Assembly (NCBI GenBank): GCA_041663585.1 | Contig: JBAYMN010000001.1 | Location: 70,652-134,651 of the forward strand | DNA from: JALOBO01 sp023228225 | Lineage (GTDB): Bacteria; Bacillota; Clostridia; Christensenellales; UBA1242 | Direction of reading: 5' to 3' | Length of the DNA: 64,000 nt | Shown: one piece after another, positions 43,604 through 51,477 of the stretch | Layout of the letters: each line of letters opens with the position of its first letter | Position numbering within the stretch: the stretch's first letter is position 1 | Notes under the pieces: generated by a model | The model's database searches: none | Told to the model about the DNA's origin: nothing | Seen by the model: the letters and a program-made list of their open reading frames with translations, nothing else | Made by a program: the position numbers and the translations under genes

Positions 43604-44776
43604 ATGATTAACAAAGAGGTTGCTGTATTAGAATTTGGTTCATCTAAAATTACTGTAACTGTTGGCTCGCGAGATGTTAACAATACTTTTAATATAAGAG
43701 CAAAAGGCGAAGCCCCATATGAAGGTTTTGCAGACGGCAATTTTTTAAGCCCCGAAAATTTAAAGAGTTCAATTAATACCGCACTTACTCTTGCGGAAAA
43801 GAACCTTCAAACTAAAATAAAAAATTTATATATTGGTGTACCTGGCGAATTTTCTTATTCTATATGTAAAAATGGCTCACTAACTTTTAAAAAGAAAACA
43901 CGCATTACAGAAAAACTTATTGACTCGGTTTATACAGTGGCAGATGATTTTTCAAAAAATTCCGATTACACAATTATTAGCGTTACGCCTGTATATTTTA
44001 CCTTAGATGATAACCGACGATTTACTAACTCGCTTGGACTTGTAACTAAACAGTTAAGTGTAAATGCCTCTTATGTGTTAGCCGAAAATAGGTTCATTAA
44101 CACAGTAAACAAATTGTTATCCGAACTGAAACTTGAAGGCGTGTACTATTTATCAGAACCGCTTTGCACAGCGCTTAATGTTTTGGATACCGAAAATAGA
44201 GAGCGTTATGCAATACTCATAGATTGCGGATTCACAACAACAACAGTGTGTTTAATAAAGGGTGAAGGACTGCTATTATTAAACTCATTTTCATTAGGTG
44301 GTGGCTACATAACTTCTGACCTTGCCGAATGTTTAAATCTTACATTTGACCAAGCCGAATCATTAAAACGTAAAGTAATTTTAAGTTTAAATGCAAGCGA
44401 AAGCGATATTTACGAAGCGGCAATCAGTGCTACTTCAACAAAGCCTATATCAACTAAAACTACAAACGAAATTGTATCGGCTAGGGTGGAAATGATAGGG
44501 AAAACAATCTTAAAATGTCTTGCATCGGCAGAATATAAATATCCAGATTATATTCCAATTAACATTACGGGCGGTGGAATTAGTTACATAAAAGGAATTA
44601 AAGATTTTTTATCTAAACTTACAGGACGCGAAATTTGCATTGTATCGCCAGAGGATCCAGACCTTAGTAAACCGGATTACTCATCATTCGTTGGATTACT
44701 TGATATGGCTCTTAAACAAAATGAATATGCTTCAAAAGGCTTTTTACAAAATATATTCAGTAAACACAATAGATAA
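43604..44776 (+). CDS. ftsA: Cell division protein FtsA
   Basis: 390 residues, actin fold. VAVLEFGSSKITVTVG (phosphate 1 region), the 1C domain (about 85-165), LIDCGFTTTTVCLI (phosphate 2) and NITGGGISYIKGI (adenosine site). The final GFLQNIFSKHNR can form the amphipathic membrane-targeting helix. It tethers FtsZ filaments to the membrane. ftsZ follows after 18 bases. Glu in place of Asp in the first strand (LEFGSS) is a modest departure from the usual LDIGTS. Confidence 0.93.
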   Translation: MINKEVAVLEFGSSKITVTVGSRDVNNTFNIRAKGEAPYEGFADGNFLSPENLKSSINTALTLAEKNLQTKIKNLYIGVPGEFSYSICKNGSLTFKKKTRITEKLIDSVYTVADDFSKNSDYTIISVTPVYFTLDDNRRFTNSLGLVTKQLSVNASYVLAENRFINTVNKLLSELKLEGVYYLSEPLCTALNVLDTENRERYAILIDCGFTTTTVCLIKGEGLLLLNSFSLGGGYITSDLAECLNLTFDQAESLKRKVILSLNASESDIYEAAISATSTKPISTKTTNEIVSARVEMIGKTILKCLASAEYKYPDYIPINITGGGISYIKGIKDFLSKLTGREICIVSPEDPDLSKPDYSSFVGLLDMALKQNEYASKGFLQNIFSKHNR

Positions 44777-44794
44777 AATCGGAGGAACAATTTA

Positions 44795-46033
44795 ATGAAT
44801 AACATAAACCAAAATTATCAGGTAGCAAGCATTAAAGTAGTAGGTATTGGTGGCGGAGGTAATAATGCTGTTAACCGAATGGTTGCCGCCGGAATTACCA
44901 GTGCGCAATTTGTAGCCATAAATACAGATAAACAAGCGTTACTTATGAGTAAGGCACCTACTCAAATTGCAATAGGCGAAAAACTTACAAAAGGTTTAGG
45001 CGCAGGTGCAGATCCAGATATTGGTCAAAAGGCAGCAGAAGAAAGTCGCTCTCAAATTGCCGAACTTCTTAAAGATACCGATCTTGTATTTATTACAGCA
45101 GGTATGGGTGGTGGTACTGGAACAGGTGCAGCACCGGTTATTGCAAGTATAGCCAAAGAAATGGGTATTCTTACAATTGCGGTTGTAACAAAGCCTTTTA
45201 GTTTTGAAGGCAAGATTAGAATGAAAAATGCAGATATTGGAATTGAAGCATTAAGAAAATGCGTTGATACGATTGTTATAATTCCTAATGACAAACTTAT
45301 GCGTATAGTTCCAAAAGGCACTGCTATGGTAGAGGTATTTAGATATGCTGATGAAGTTTTACGCCAAGGTATTCAAGGTATTTCCGATTTAATTGTTTCC
45401 CCTTCACTTATTAATTTAGACTTTGCCGATGTAAAAACAACTATGAAAAATAAAGGTATGGCACATATGGGTATTGGTCGCGCTAAGGGCGAAAATAAGA
45501 CTATGGAGGCCGTTAGACAAGCCGTTGCCAGCCCATTATTAGAAACCACTATTGAAGGTGCAAAGGGTGTTATTCTCAACTTCAAAGGCGGGCTTGATAT
45601 TCCGCTTGATGAAGTATATGAAGCCGCAAATGCAGTGCGAGATGTAGTTGACCCAGATTGCAATATTATATTTGGAATGGGAATTGATGATTCTTTTGAA
45701 AATGAAGAAGTTGAAATTACAGTTATTGCCACTGGCTTTAATGCTCCTGGTGCAATTGCTGAAAGCGTTAAAACAGAAGAAAAAAATGAGAGCCGAAAAC
45801 CGAATGCTTTTGGCTATGATTCGCAAAGATATCAAGAATTTTTGGCTTCTCAATTTACAATTCCAGGCAAAAGTTTGTTTGGAAATACAATAACAAAACA
45901 GTTTGAACAAAAAACTGAACAACAGCCTGCACAAGTAGTTGCTTCGCCTGAGATAAAGCCAACTATGACTTCAAGAGTAAAAATTGAAGAGTCTAGCGTT
46001 CCGCCATTTTTACGTAAATTAAGAAATAAGTAA
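44795..46033 (+). CDS. ftsZ: Cell division protein FtsZ
   Basis: 412 residues. GTP-binding GMGGGTGTGAAPV near residues 103-115, VGIGGGGNNAVNRM near the N-terminus, NLDFADVKTTM (synergy loop), then a disordered linker and the conserved C-terminal peptide SSVPPFLRKLRNK that binds FtsA. Complete and typical of Bacillota. CGGAGGA precedes the ATG. A terminator lies downstream. Confidence 0.98.
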   Translation: MNNINQNYQVASIKVVGIGGGGNNAVNRMVAAGITSAQFVAINTDKQALLMSKAPTQIAIGEKLTKGLGAGADPDIGQKAAEESRSQIAELLKDTDLVFITAGMGGGTGTGAAPVIASIAKEMGILTIAVVTKPFSFEGKIRMKNADIGIEALRKCVDTIVIIPNDKLMRIVPKGTAMVEVFRYADEVLRQGIQGISDLIVSPSLINLDFADVKTTMKNKGMAHMGIGRAKGENKTMEAVRQAVASPLLETTIEGAKGVILNFKGGLDIPLDEVYEAANAVRDVVDPDCNIIFGMGIDDSFENEEVEITVIATGFNAPGAIAESVKTEEKNESRKPNAFGYDSQRYQEFLASQFTIPGKSLFGNTITKQFEQKTEQQPAQVVASPEIKPTMTSRVKIEESSVPPFLRKLRNK

Positions 46034-46112
46034 AATTTATTAATTTTGGCAAATGTTTTATATGAGAATGATGATTTAATTTGGAGTATTACATTTTTGT
46101 ACATAATTATTT

Positions 46113-46140
46113 AAGAACAGATTTATTCTGTTCTTTTTTT
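46113..46140 (+). terminator. Terminator after ftsZ
   Basis: Stem AAGAACAG/CTGTTCTT, 7-base loop, then a T-run. An apparent ORF extension of spoIIGA through it is rejected for that reason. Confidence 0.88.
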
Positions 46141-46188
46141 GCGTTTATAAATTGTTATAATAATTTATACAAATTAAAGCGGTGTGTT

Positions 46189-47055
46189 ATGACAATATAT
46201 ATTGAATGTGTACTTTTTGATAATCTTGTTATAAATACTTTAATATTATTTTTGACTGGTAATGCATTAAAAATAAAAGTTAAACCGCTAAGATTATTTT
46301 TTTCTGCACTACTAGGCACTGCTTTTGCTTTTGTAATGCCATTAATCACCTTACCTACAATATTGTTACTTATGGTAAAATTTATTATAGGTTTACTTAT
46401 GGTGCTTACAGCATTTTATTTTAAGCGTGTAGCGTACTATTTAATTGCGTTTTTGATATTTTTAGTTTTTACTTTTATAATGGGCGGAATGTGTATTGGA
46501 ATGTTGTTAGTTTTAGATCCTCAATTTACATTATCAGCCAACTTGAACTATCAATCGAATATTCCCGTTGGGTTAATTTTAGGGCTAGTCAGTGGTTTTT
46601 TTTGGCTGATGTATAAACTTATAAACTATTTACTCCGTAAAAAACAAACTGATGCTTATGTTTATAAAATTAAAATCATTAATCAAGAAAAAGAATTGGA
46701 CTGCAATGCATTTTTGGATACTGGAAATCAAATTTACGACAAAATATCGGGTAAAGGAATTAGCGTAATTACTATGAATTTGTTTGAAAAACTTTTTAAT
46801 AGAGAAGTGCTTATAAAAGTTTTATGCGGACAAACGCCTATTAACAATTCATATTTTGCTAATTTTAGTGGAATAAGCGAAAAGCATAGTCGTATGCTAA
46901 TATTTAATGTAGAAAAAATTTTGATATACTTTGATACTTCTGTGAATATAATAGACAAACCATATTTGGCAGTAAACTTGCGAAATTTTAGAATTTTTGG
47001 CGACTGCGAAATTTTACTACACCAAAGTATTATTGAAAGAAAAAATGTTGTATAA
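46189..47055 (+). CDS. spoIIGA: Sigma-E processing aspartic protease SpoIIGA
   Basis: 288 residues from the ATG starting MTIYIECVLFDNLVIN. Five membrane helices in the first 155 residues, then a retropepsin-like domain with the catalytic Asp in CNAFLDTGNQIYD near residue 177. It cleaves pro-sigma-E at the septal membrane when signalled by SpoIIR from the forespore. sigE follows after 20 bases. Confidence 0.95.
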   Translation: MTIYIECVLFDNLVINTLILFLTGNALKIKVKPLRLFFSALLGTAFAFVMPLITLPTILLLMVKFIIGLLMVLTAFYFKRVAYYLIAFLIFLVFTFIMGGMCIGMLLVLDPQFTLSANLNYQSNIPVGLILGLVSGFFWLMYKLINYLLRKKQTDAYVYKIKIINQEKELDCNAFLDTGNQIYDKISGKGISVITMNLFEKLFNREVLIKVLCGQTPINNSYFANFSGISEKHSRMLIFNVEKILIYFDTSVNIIDKPYLAVNLRNFRIFGDCEILLHQSIIERKNVV

Positions 47056-47075
47056 AAAATTCAAAAGGAGAACTT

Positions 47076-47798
47076 ATGTTTAACATTAAAGAAAAAATCA
47101 TTCAATTAGTAGCGAAAATTTTTGAACCTGATTTTAGTATTGATGAGGAACTAATTTATTACATTAGCGGTAGTGAGGCACTTGCAAAACCGCTTACAAA
47201 AATTGAAGAAGAAGAACTAATTAAAGAATGGGGGATTGATAGTGACTATGTGCGTGCTAAACTCATTGAACATAATTTGCGATTGGTAGTGTTTATTGCT
47301 AAAAAATTTGAACATACCGGTGCGGAAATAGAAGATTTAATATCTATTGGAACGATGGGATTAATTAAAGCAGTAAAAACTTTTAATTTTAGCAAAAACA
47401 TTAAACTAGCAACTTATGCTACTCGTTGTATTCAAAATGAAATTTTAATGTATTTAAGGCGTACGGTAAAATTAAGAGCAGAAATTTCGTTAGATGAACC
47501 GCTTGCGTTAGATTTTGATGGCAATGAACTATTAATTGCTGACGTGTTGGGCACAGAAAGCGATGCGATGCCTAAAAATATGGAAAAAGAAGTAGAAAAG
47601 GAAATACTTATAAAATCACTTGAAAAACTTAAAGAAAAAGAGATGTTAATTATAAAATGGCGGTATGGTTTAAATGGTTGTACCGAAAAAACTCAAAAAG
47701 AAGTTGCCGAAATGATGGGTATTTCACAATCTTATATATCTCGCTTAGAAAAGCGTATTCTTATTAGACTAAAAAAAGATATTGATAAACTATTATAA
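47076..47798 (+). CDS. sigE: Mother-cell sigma factor E (pro-form)
   Basis: 240 residues. The first ~25 residues form an amphipathic pro-sequence cleaved by SpoIIGA, just before YYISGSEALAKPL. Region 2 is HNLRLVVFIAKKFEHTG with SIGTMGLIKAVKTFN; region 4 has an HTH in KEVAEMMGISQSYISRLEKR. Early mother-cell sigma factor; likely controls the spoIIIA operon above. Convergent with sigG, not in tandem as usual. Confidence 0.97.
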   Translation: MFNIKEKIIQLVAKIFEPDFSIDEELIYYISGSEALAKPLTKIEEEELIKEWGIDSDYVRAKLIEHNLRLVVFIAKKFEHTGAEIEDLISIGTMGLIKAVKTFNFSKNIKLATYATRCIQNEILMYLRRTVKLRAEISLDEPLALDFDGNELLIADVLGTESDAMPKNMEKEVEKEILIKSLEKLKEKEMLIIKWRYGLNGCTEKTQKEVAEMMGISQSYISRLEKRILIRLKKDIDKLL

Positions 47799-47805
47799 AA
47801 TGTTA

Positions 47806-47954
47806 TTCCGCCTTCGCTACCGCTAGGTGGAAATTATCATCGCATAAAGTTGTTATTTTAATCGCTTTCTGTGCAAACAGAACCCCGATGCGACCACTGG
47901 TGCTATTGGGAACCTGTTTGCACAGAAATCATCTTAAAATTCCTAACTTTATGC
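47806..47954 (-). ncRNA. Structured two-hairpin element, copy A (minus sense)
   Basis: Outer stem of ten pairs (47842-47851 with 47945-47954), inner stem of seven A/T pairs (47855-47861 with 47934-47940), and a stem of 15 pairs (47866-47880 with 47914-47928), separated by small internal loops. In the minus sense a second hairpin follows (TTCCACC with GGCGGAA, 47806-47832), eight bases from the sigE stop. Architecture and loop text (GATGA/GCGA; CAGGTTC and GGTTCTG) match copies B and C, while the stem sequences differ. RNA or single-stranded DNA function is inferred from compensatory pairing; family not recognised. Confidence 0.65.
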
Positions 47955-48024
47955 TACTTCACCTTTCTATTCAAAGATACAGCAATAATATATCTTTATT
48001 TAAGCAGGACACGCTAAGCAGTAT

Positions 48025-48167
48025 AAACGCAAAGATTTTTAAATAATTTTACTTAAAACAGGTTCTGACGCGTATGTATACGCTAGGTGGTTCTGTTTTA
48101 AGCAAAAGTGTTAAAAAGATTGCGTTTTTATGATGAAAAGTTCCGCTCGTCCGTTATGCGAGCGGAA
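48025..48167 (+). ncRNA. Structured two-hairpin element, copy B (plus sense)
   Basis: Outer stem of eight pairs (48025-48032 with 48120-48127), tandem GA/GA-type internal loop, seven-pair stem TTTTTAA/TTAAAAA (48036-48042 with 48111-48117), loop ATAA/GTG, long stem (48047-48061 with 48093-48107, one mismatch), and an apex with a small GCGTA/TACGC hairpin. A second hairpin of nine pairs (TTCCGCTCG/CGAGCGGAA, 48141-48167) ends five bases from the sigG stop. The 66 bases between copies A and B show no gene. Confidence 0.65.
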
Positions 48168-48171
48168 TAAA

Positions 48172-48948
48172 TTAACCGTCTATTATGTGTTTTATATGGT
48201 CTATCGCATTTTTTTCTAGTCGGCTAACTTGTGCTTGTGAAATTCCAACTTCATCGGATACTTCAATTTGAGTTTTTCCATCATAATACCTTAAAAATAA
48301 AATTTCTTTTTCGCGTCTGTTTAATTTTACTAATGCATTTTGCAATGTAACACTTTCTAACCAACTGTCAGAATTATTTTTATTGTCAGATATTTGATCC
48401 ATTAGTTTTACTGTTTCTGTTCCATCATGATATACAGGGTCAAATAGTGAAAGCGGTTCGCTAATTGCATCTAAGGCACATGCAACTTCTTTCATAGGTA
48501 ATTCAATGTCCTTTGCTATATCTTCTATTGAAGGTTCGGCTTCGCTTTCAATAAGCAATTTTTCGCGTGATTTTAATGCTTTATATGCTGTATCACGCAT
48601 ACTGCGACTAACACGCACACTGCTATTATCTCTTAAATATCGTCTGATTTCACCTATAATCATTGGTACAGCATAGGTAGAAAACCGAACATTTAATTCG
48701 GTGTTAAAATTTTCCATAGCCTTAATAAGACCTATACAGCCAACTTGAAATATGTCATCAATATTCTCTTTTCTATTCATAAAACGCTGTACAACGCTTA
48801 ATACAAGACGCATATTGCCAATTATAAATTCGTGCCGTGCTTCTTTATCGCCTTGCTTGACTTTTTGCATCAATTCGGTAATTTGTTTATTTTTAAGCAT
48901 TGGCAGGGTAGAAGTGTTAACCCCGCAAATTATAACTTTGTTAGACAT
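48172..48948 (-). CDS. sigG: Forespore sigma factor G
   Basis: 258 residues. The start KVIICGVNTSTLPMLKN is diagnostic of sigma-G. Region 2 shows GNMRLVLSVVQRFMNR, then DDIFQVGCIGLIKAMENFN and STYAVPMIIGEIRRYLRD; region 4 has the HTH IEVSDEVGISQAQVSRLEK. Late forespore sigma factor. It usually follows sigE in the same direction; here it is inverted, with the structured elements between the two stop codons. AGGAG precedes the start. Confidence 0.97.
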   Translation of the reverse strand: MSNKVIICGVNTSTLPMLKNKQITELMQKVKQGDKEARHEFIIGNMRLVLSVVQRFMNRKENIDDIFQVGCIGLIKAMENFNTELNVRFSTYAVPMIIGEIRRYLRDNSSVRVSRSMRDTAYKALKSREKLLIESEAEPSIEDIAKDIELPMKEVACALDAISEPLSLFDPVYHDGTETVKLMDQISDNKNNSDSWLESVTLQNALVKLNRREKEILFLRYYDGKTQIEVSDEVGISQAQVSRLEKNAIDHIKHIIDG

Positions 48949-49072
48949 TTTGTTCTCCTAAAATTTTTGAACAAAGATATAATATCCATTCTTACAAATT
49001 TTTATACATTTGCAATTTTTTGGAAATATAAAATAGAAAAAGGCAAATTGGATAAAATTATCATATAAATCA

Positions 49073-49101
49073 TTGAAATTATATTAAATTTATGATATAA
49101 T
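49073..49101 (+). promoter_or_regulatory. Promoter for the OLE RNA
   Basis: TTGAAA, 17 bases, TATAAT, ending 12 bases before the closing stem of the RNA; predicted start near 49108. Confidence 0.75.
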
Positions 49102-49107
49102 TTTCTT

Positions 49108-49692
49108 ATATATTTTACGAAGGCGCAGTATTCTAGTCAGTTATTTGTATGGTGAAGGCGAGGAAGAGCGTTATATGGCACATCGATGAACCTTCTTGTG
49201 TTTGCCCTGATTGCCCAAATTGGGGTGAATGCTGGAAGAAAGAATAGTGGGCGGTTCATAACGGCATATGGAAGGCGTACCCAATATTCGCGGAGACCTA
49301 TTATGGTGATAGTTGATATTATTACTGTTTAGGATTAAACCTGTGATGCGGCAAAATTTAGCTGTGTACAGTGTAGCCTGCCTTGAGTGAGATTATGTGA
49401 ATTTAATGTCGTAAATATTTTTGGTGGCCACTAGAAATGTTTATCTGGTTAATGAAACTGATTTTGCGAAAAAGGCTAGTTATATAGATAACTGTCAAGG
49501 AAAGCTTCTAGACTGTAAAATATTCATATTAGGGATTACAATGTGGTCTGAGTGGCAATTCAGTCTGTTAATTAGTAATGTTAACACTTTTGCCTTAAAA
49601 GGAAACTGCTTGTTTGGTGACAGCAAGTGGCAATAGGGGAAAACCTACTGAACCTAAGCCGCAAGGTTTACTTAATATGGAGCCTTCGTAAA
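49108..49692 (+). ncRNA. ole: OLE RNA (ornate, large, extremophilic), about 580 nt
   Basis: An ~820-base gap without credible genes holds a promoter and a long sequence closed by 11 perfect pairs (TTTACGAAGGC at 49114-49124 with GCCTTCGTAAA at 49682-49692). Purine-rich, G-rich segments and GGTTTAC/GTAAACC-like text near the 3' end suggest complex folding. Size (about 610 nt in known members) and position directly upstream of an OapA homologue match OLE RNA, known from extremophilic and anaerobic Bacillota. The RNA works as a membrane RNP with OapA and other proteins and affects cold, ethanol and Mg2+ responses. A 71-codon frame inside (49421-49636) is chance. Confidence 0.88.
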
Positions 49693-49714
49693 TATATATA
49701 TTTATATAATGCAC

Positions 49715-49752
49715 ATATATTGTGTATTATATACGTATAACACACAATATAT
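49715..49752 (+). promoter_or_regulatory. Hairpin between OLE RNA and oapA
   Basis: Eleven-pair stem (ATATATTGTGT/ACACAATATAT) with a 16-base loop, ending four bases before the AAAGGG ribosome site of oapA. It could end the OLE transcript or limit oapA translation. Confidence 0.5.
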
Positions 49753-49766
49753 ATTAAAGGGATAAT

Positions 49767-50471
49767 ATGAAAAATAGATTAAGCACTAGCAAACAGTCTG
49801 AACAAGTAGAAATTAAACAACAAAATGTCATTGCGGTTATGCCACAAGTTACTAATCAAACTATTGTTAATGTTGCGAAATCGCCAGTTAAAAGTGCTAT
49901 TGTAAACAATAACAAAAAAATTACTAAAAAGTTTAGCAACCTAAAATGGCCACTTCAAATTGGTGTTTTAACTCTTGCGTTATCTTTACTTTTTAGCGTA
50001 ATATCCGAAATTATTCTTTCGGGTGCAGGCATAATAATTGCGATATTTTTAATTTTAATATTAATGATTGTTAGCATTATGTTTGATATGTTAGGTGTTG
50101 CTGCGGCAGCGTGTCTTGAAGAACCATTACTTGCTATGGCTGCAAAAAAAATAGTCGGGGCCAGAGAGGCTATTGCGCTTGTAAAAAATGCAGATAAAGT
50201 TTCTAGTTTTTCATCTGATGTAATCGGTGATATTTGTGGTATTTTAAGCGGTGCCGCAGGTGCTGCACTTGCACTTAATATTATTAATTCTATTGGTGGC
50301 GATATAGTTATAGGCACAATTGTTAGTAGTATTATTGCTGCCTTTATGGTGCTTGGCAAAGCACTTTGCAAGGGATTTGCATTTGAAAACTCTGAAACGA
50401 TTGTACTGTTTGCTGGTAAGATAATAAGTTTTTTTAGAGGAATGTTTAAAGCAATTTTTAAAAAGAAATAA
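49767..50471 (+). CDS. oapA: OLE-associated membrane protein OapA
   Basis: 234 residues. A polar Gln/Asn/Lys N-terminus (1-60) precedes membrane helices at about 62-80, 85-106, 155-175 and 180-200. The conserved core is MFDMLGVAAAACLEEP, then AMAAKKIVGAREAIALVKNADKV, and the DxxxD motif (Asp151, Asp155) in SSDVIGDICG, which is a known OapA hallmark. Usual OapA is about 190 residues; the extra length is the N-terminal extension. Binding OLE RNA at the membrane is established for relatives. Position just after the RNA supports the call. Confidence 0.88.
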   Translation: MKNRLSTSKQSEQVEIKQQNVIAVMPQVTNQTIVNVAKSPVKSAIVNNNKKITKKFSNLKWPLQIGVLTLALSLLFSVISEIILSGAGIIIAIFLILILMIVSIMFDMLGVAAAACLEEPLLAMAAKKIVGAREAIALVKNADKVSSFSSDVIGDICGILSGAAGAALALNIINSIGGDIVIGTIVSSIIAAFMVLGKALCKGFAFENSETIVLFAGKIISFFRGMFKAIFKKK

Positions 50472-50596
50472 TTTTTTAATTATGAATTTTGAAGCGTTAG
50501 CGACTTATAATTTTGCATTTTATTTTCTACATTTAACTTTATAAATTGGTATTACAAGTTATATTATTACATATATTAAATAAGCAAAGAGGTAAG

Positions 50597-51463
50597 ATGA
50601 AAGTTAGCGTTCCAAGCATAGTTATATATTTGATTTCCACTTTATTAATCATATATGGGGCTTTTGAGTATTTTTCGGCTACAAATGAATTTATTACAAT
50701 AGCACTACTCGTAGTTGTTATTGTTATTGTATTTTTAACTACTATGTTTTATTCCCAAAAAAATGTTCCTGCTTTTAGAACATGTTTTTTGCTTATTGCT
50801 ATCGGAGGTATAATAGTTTTCTTATATTACATATTACAAAGATTAGGTGTAACACAACATTTTTCATCAATCACCGATATAAAAGAATTTATACTGTCAA
50901 CAGGCAGTTTTGGTGTGTTTGTTTATATTTTTATTTCATTTTTGCAAGTAACTTTTATTCCTATTCCAGCAATGGTTACTGTATTAGCCGGTGTTGCGAT
51001 TTATGGTCCATTTTGGGCTTCAATATTAAGCCTTATTGGAATAATGCTTGGCGCAATGACGGCATTTATTTTAGGAAAAATATTTGGATTTAGATTAATT
51101 AAATGGGTTGTTGGCGATGACAGTGCGCATAAATACGCTAAAATGCTAAATAAAAAAGGCAAATTTCTACTTATTGCAATGTTTTTATTACCTATTTTTC
51201 CCGATGATTTATTATGCTTAGTGGCAGGTACTACCGAAATGTCTTATGGATTTTTCTTTTTAGCAAACTTAATTACAAGACCGGTTGCTATTTTTCCCAT
51301 AGCATATTTTGTTAGCGGGACGCTAGTGCCGTATAGTGGCTGGGGTCTTTATGTTTGGCCAATTATAATAATTTTGCTTGGAGTAACTATATTTTTATTC
51401 TATAAATATCAAGATAAATTAGAAAAATTTATATACAAGATATTAAAAATTAAAAATAAATAA
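50597..51463 (+). CDS. VTT-domain (TVP38/DedA-like) membrane protein
   Basis: 288 residues from the ATG behind AAAGAGGTAA. About six or seven membrane helices. The VTT core is visible: FIPIPAMVTVLAGVAIYGPFWASILSLIG-type text near residues 120-150, GAMTAFILGKIFG, and the late FLLPIFPDDLLCLVAGTTEMSY. Relatives move or flip lipids such as undecaprenyl phosphate or phosphatidylethanolamine; the substrate here is unknown. It points toward the convergent PBP gene with 14 bases between stops. Confidence 0.85.
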   Translation: MKVSVPSIVIYLISTLLIIYGAFEYFSATNEFITIALLVVVIVIVFLTTMFYSQKNVPAFRTCFLLIAIGGIIVFLYYILQRLGVTQHFSSITDIKEFILSTGSFGVFVYIFISFLQVTFIPIPAMVTVLAGVAIYGPFWASILSLIGIMLGAMTAFILGKIFGFRLIKWVVGDDSAHKYAKMLNKKGKFLLIAMFLLPIFPDDLLCLVAGTTEMSYGFFFLANLITRPVAIFPIAYFVSGTLVPYSGWGLYVWPIIIILLGVTIFLFYKYQDKLEKFIYKILKIKNK

Positions 51464-51477
51464 TTTGCCTATGTTAT

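Noticed and set aside
45539..45934. Antisense ORFs over ftsZ, infB, mutS and others
   Set aside because: They lack ribosome sites and are shadows of strongly conserved genes on the plus strand.
46081..46188. N-terminal extension of SpoIIGA
   Set aside because: It would run through the ftsZ terminator; the family start is MTIYIE at 46189.
48062..48092. Group II intron domain V or retron msd
   Set aside because: The apex lacks the AGC triad and bulge of domain V, and no reverse transcriptase is present in the window.
47799..48171. CRISPR array or insertion sequence between sigE and sigG
   Set aside because: No regularly spaced identical repeats with spacers and no transposase; the repeats are inverted stems.
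49421..49636. 71-codon ORF inside the OLE RNA
   Set aside because: No ribosome site, starts with a non-ATG codon, protein-unlike sequence, and the region is explained by the RNA.
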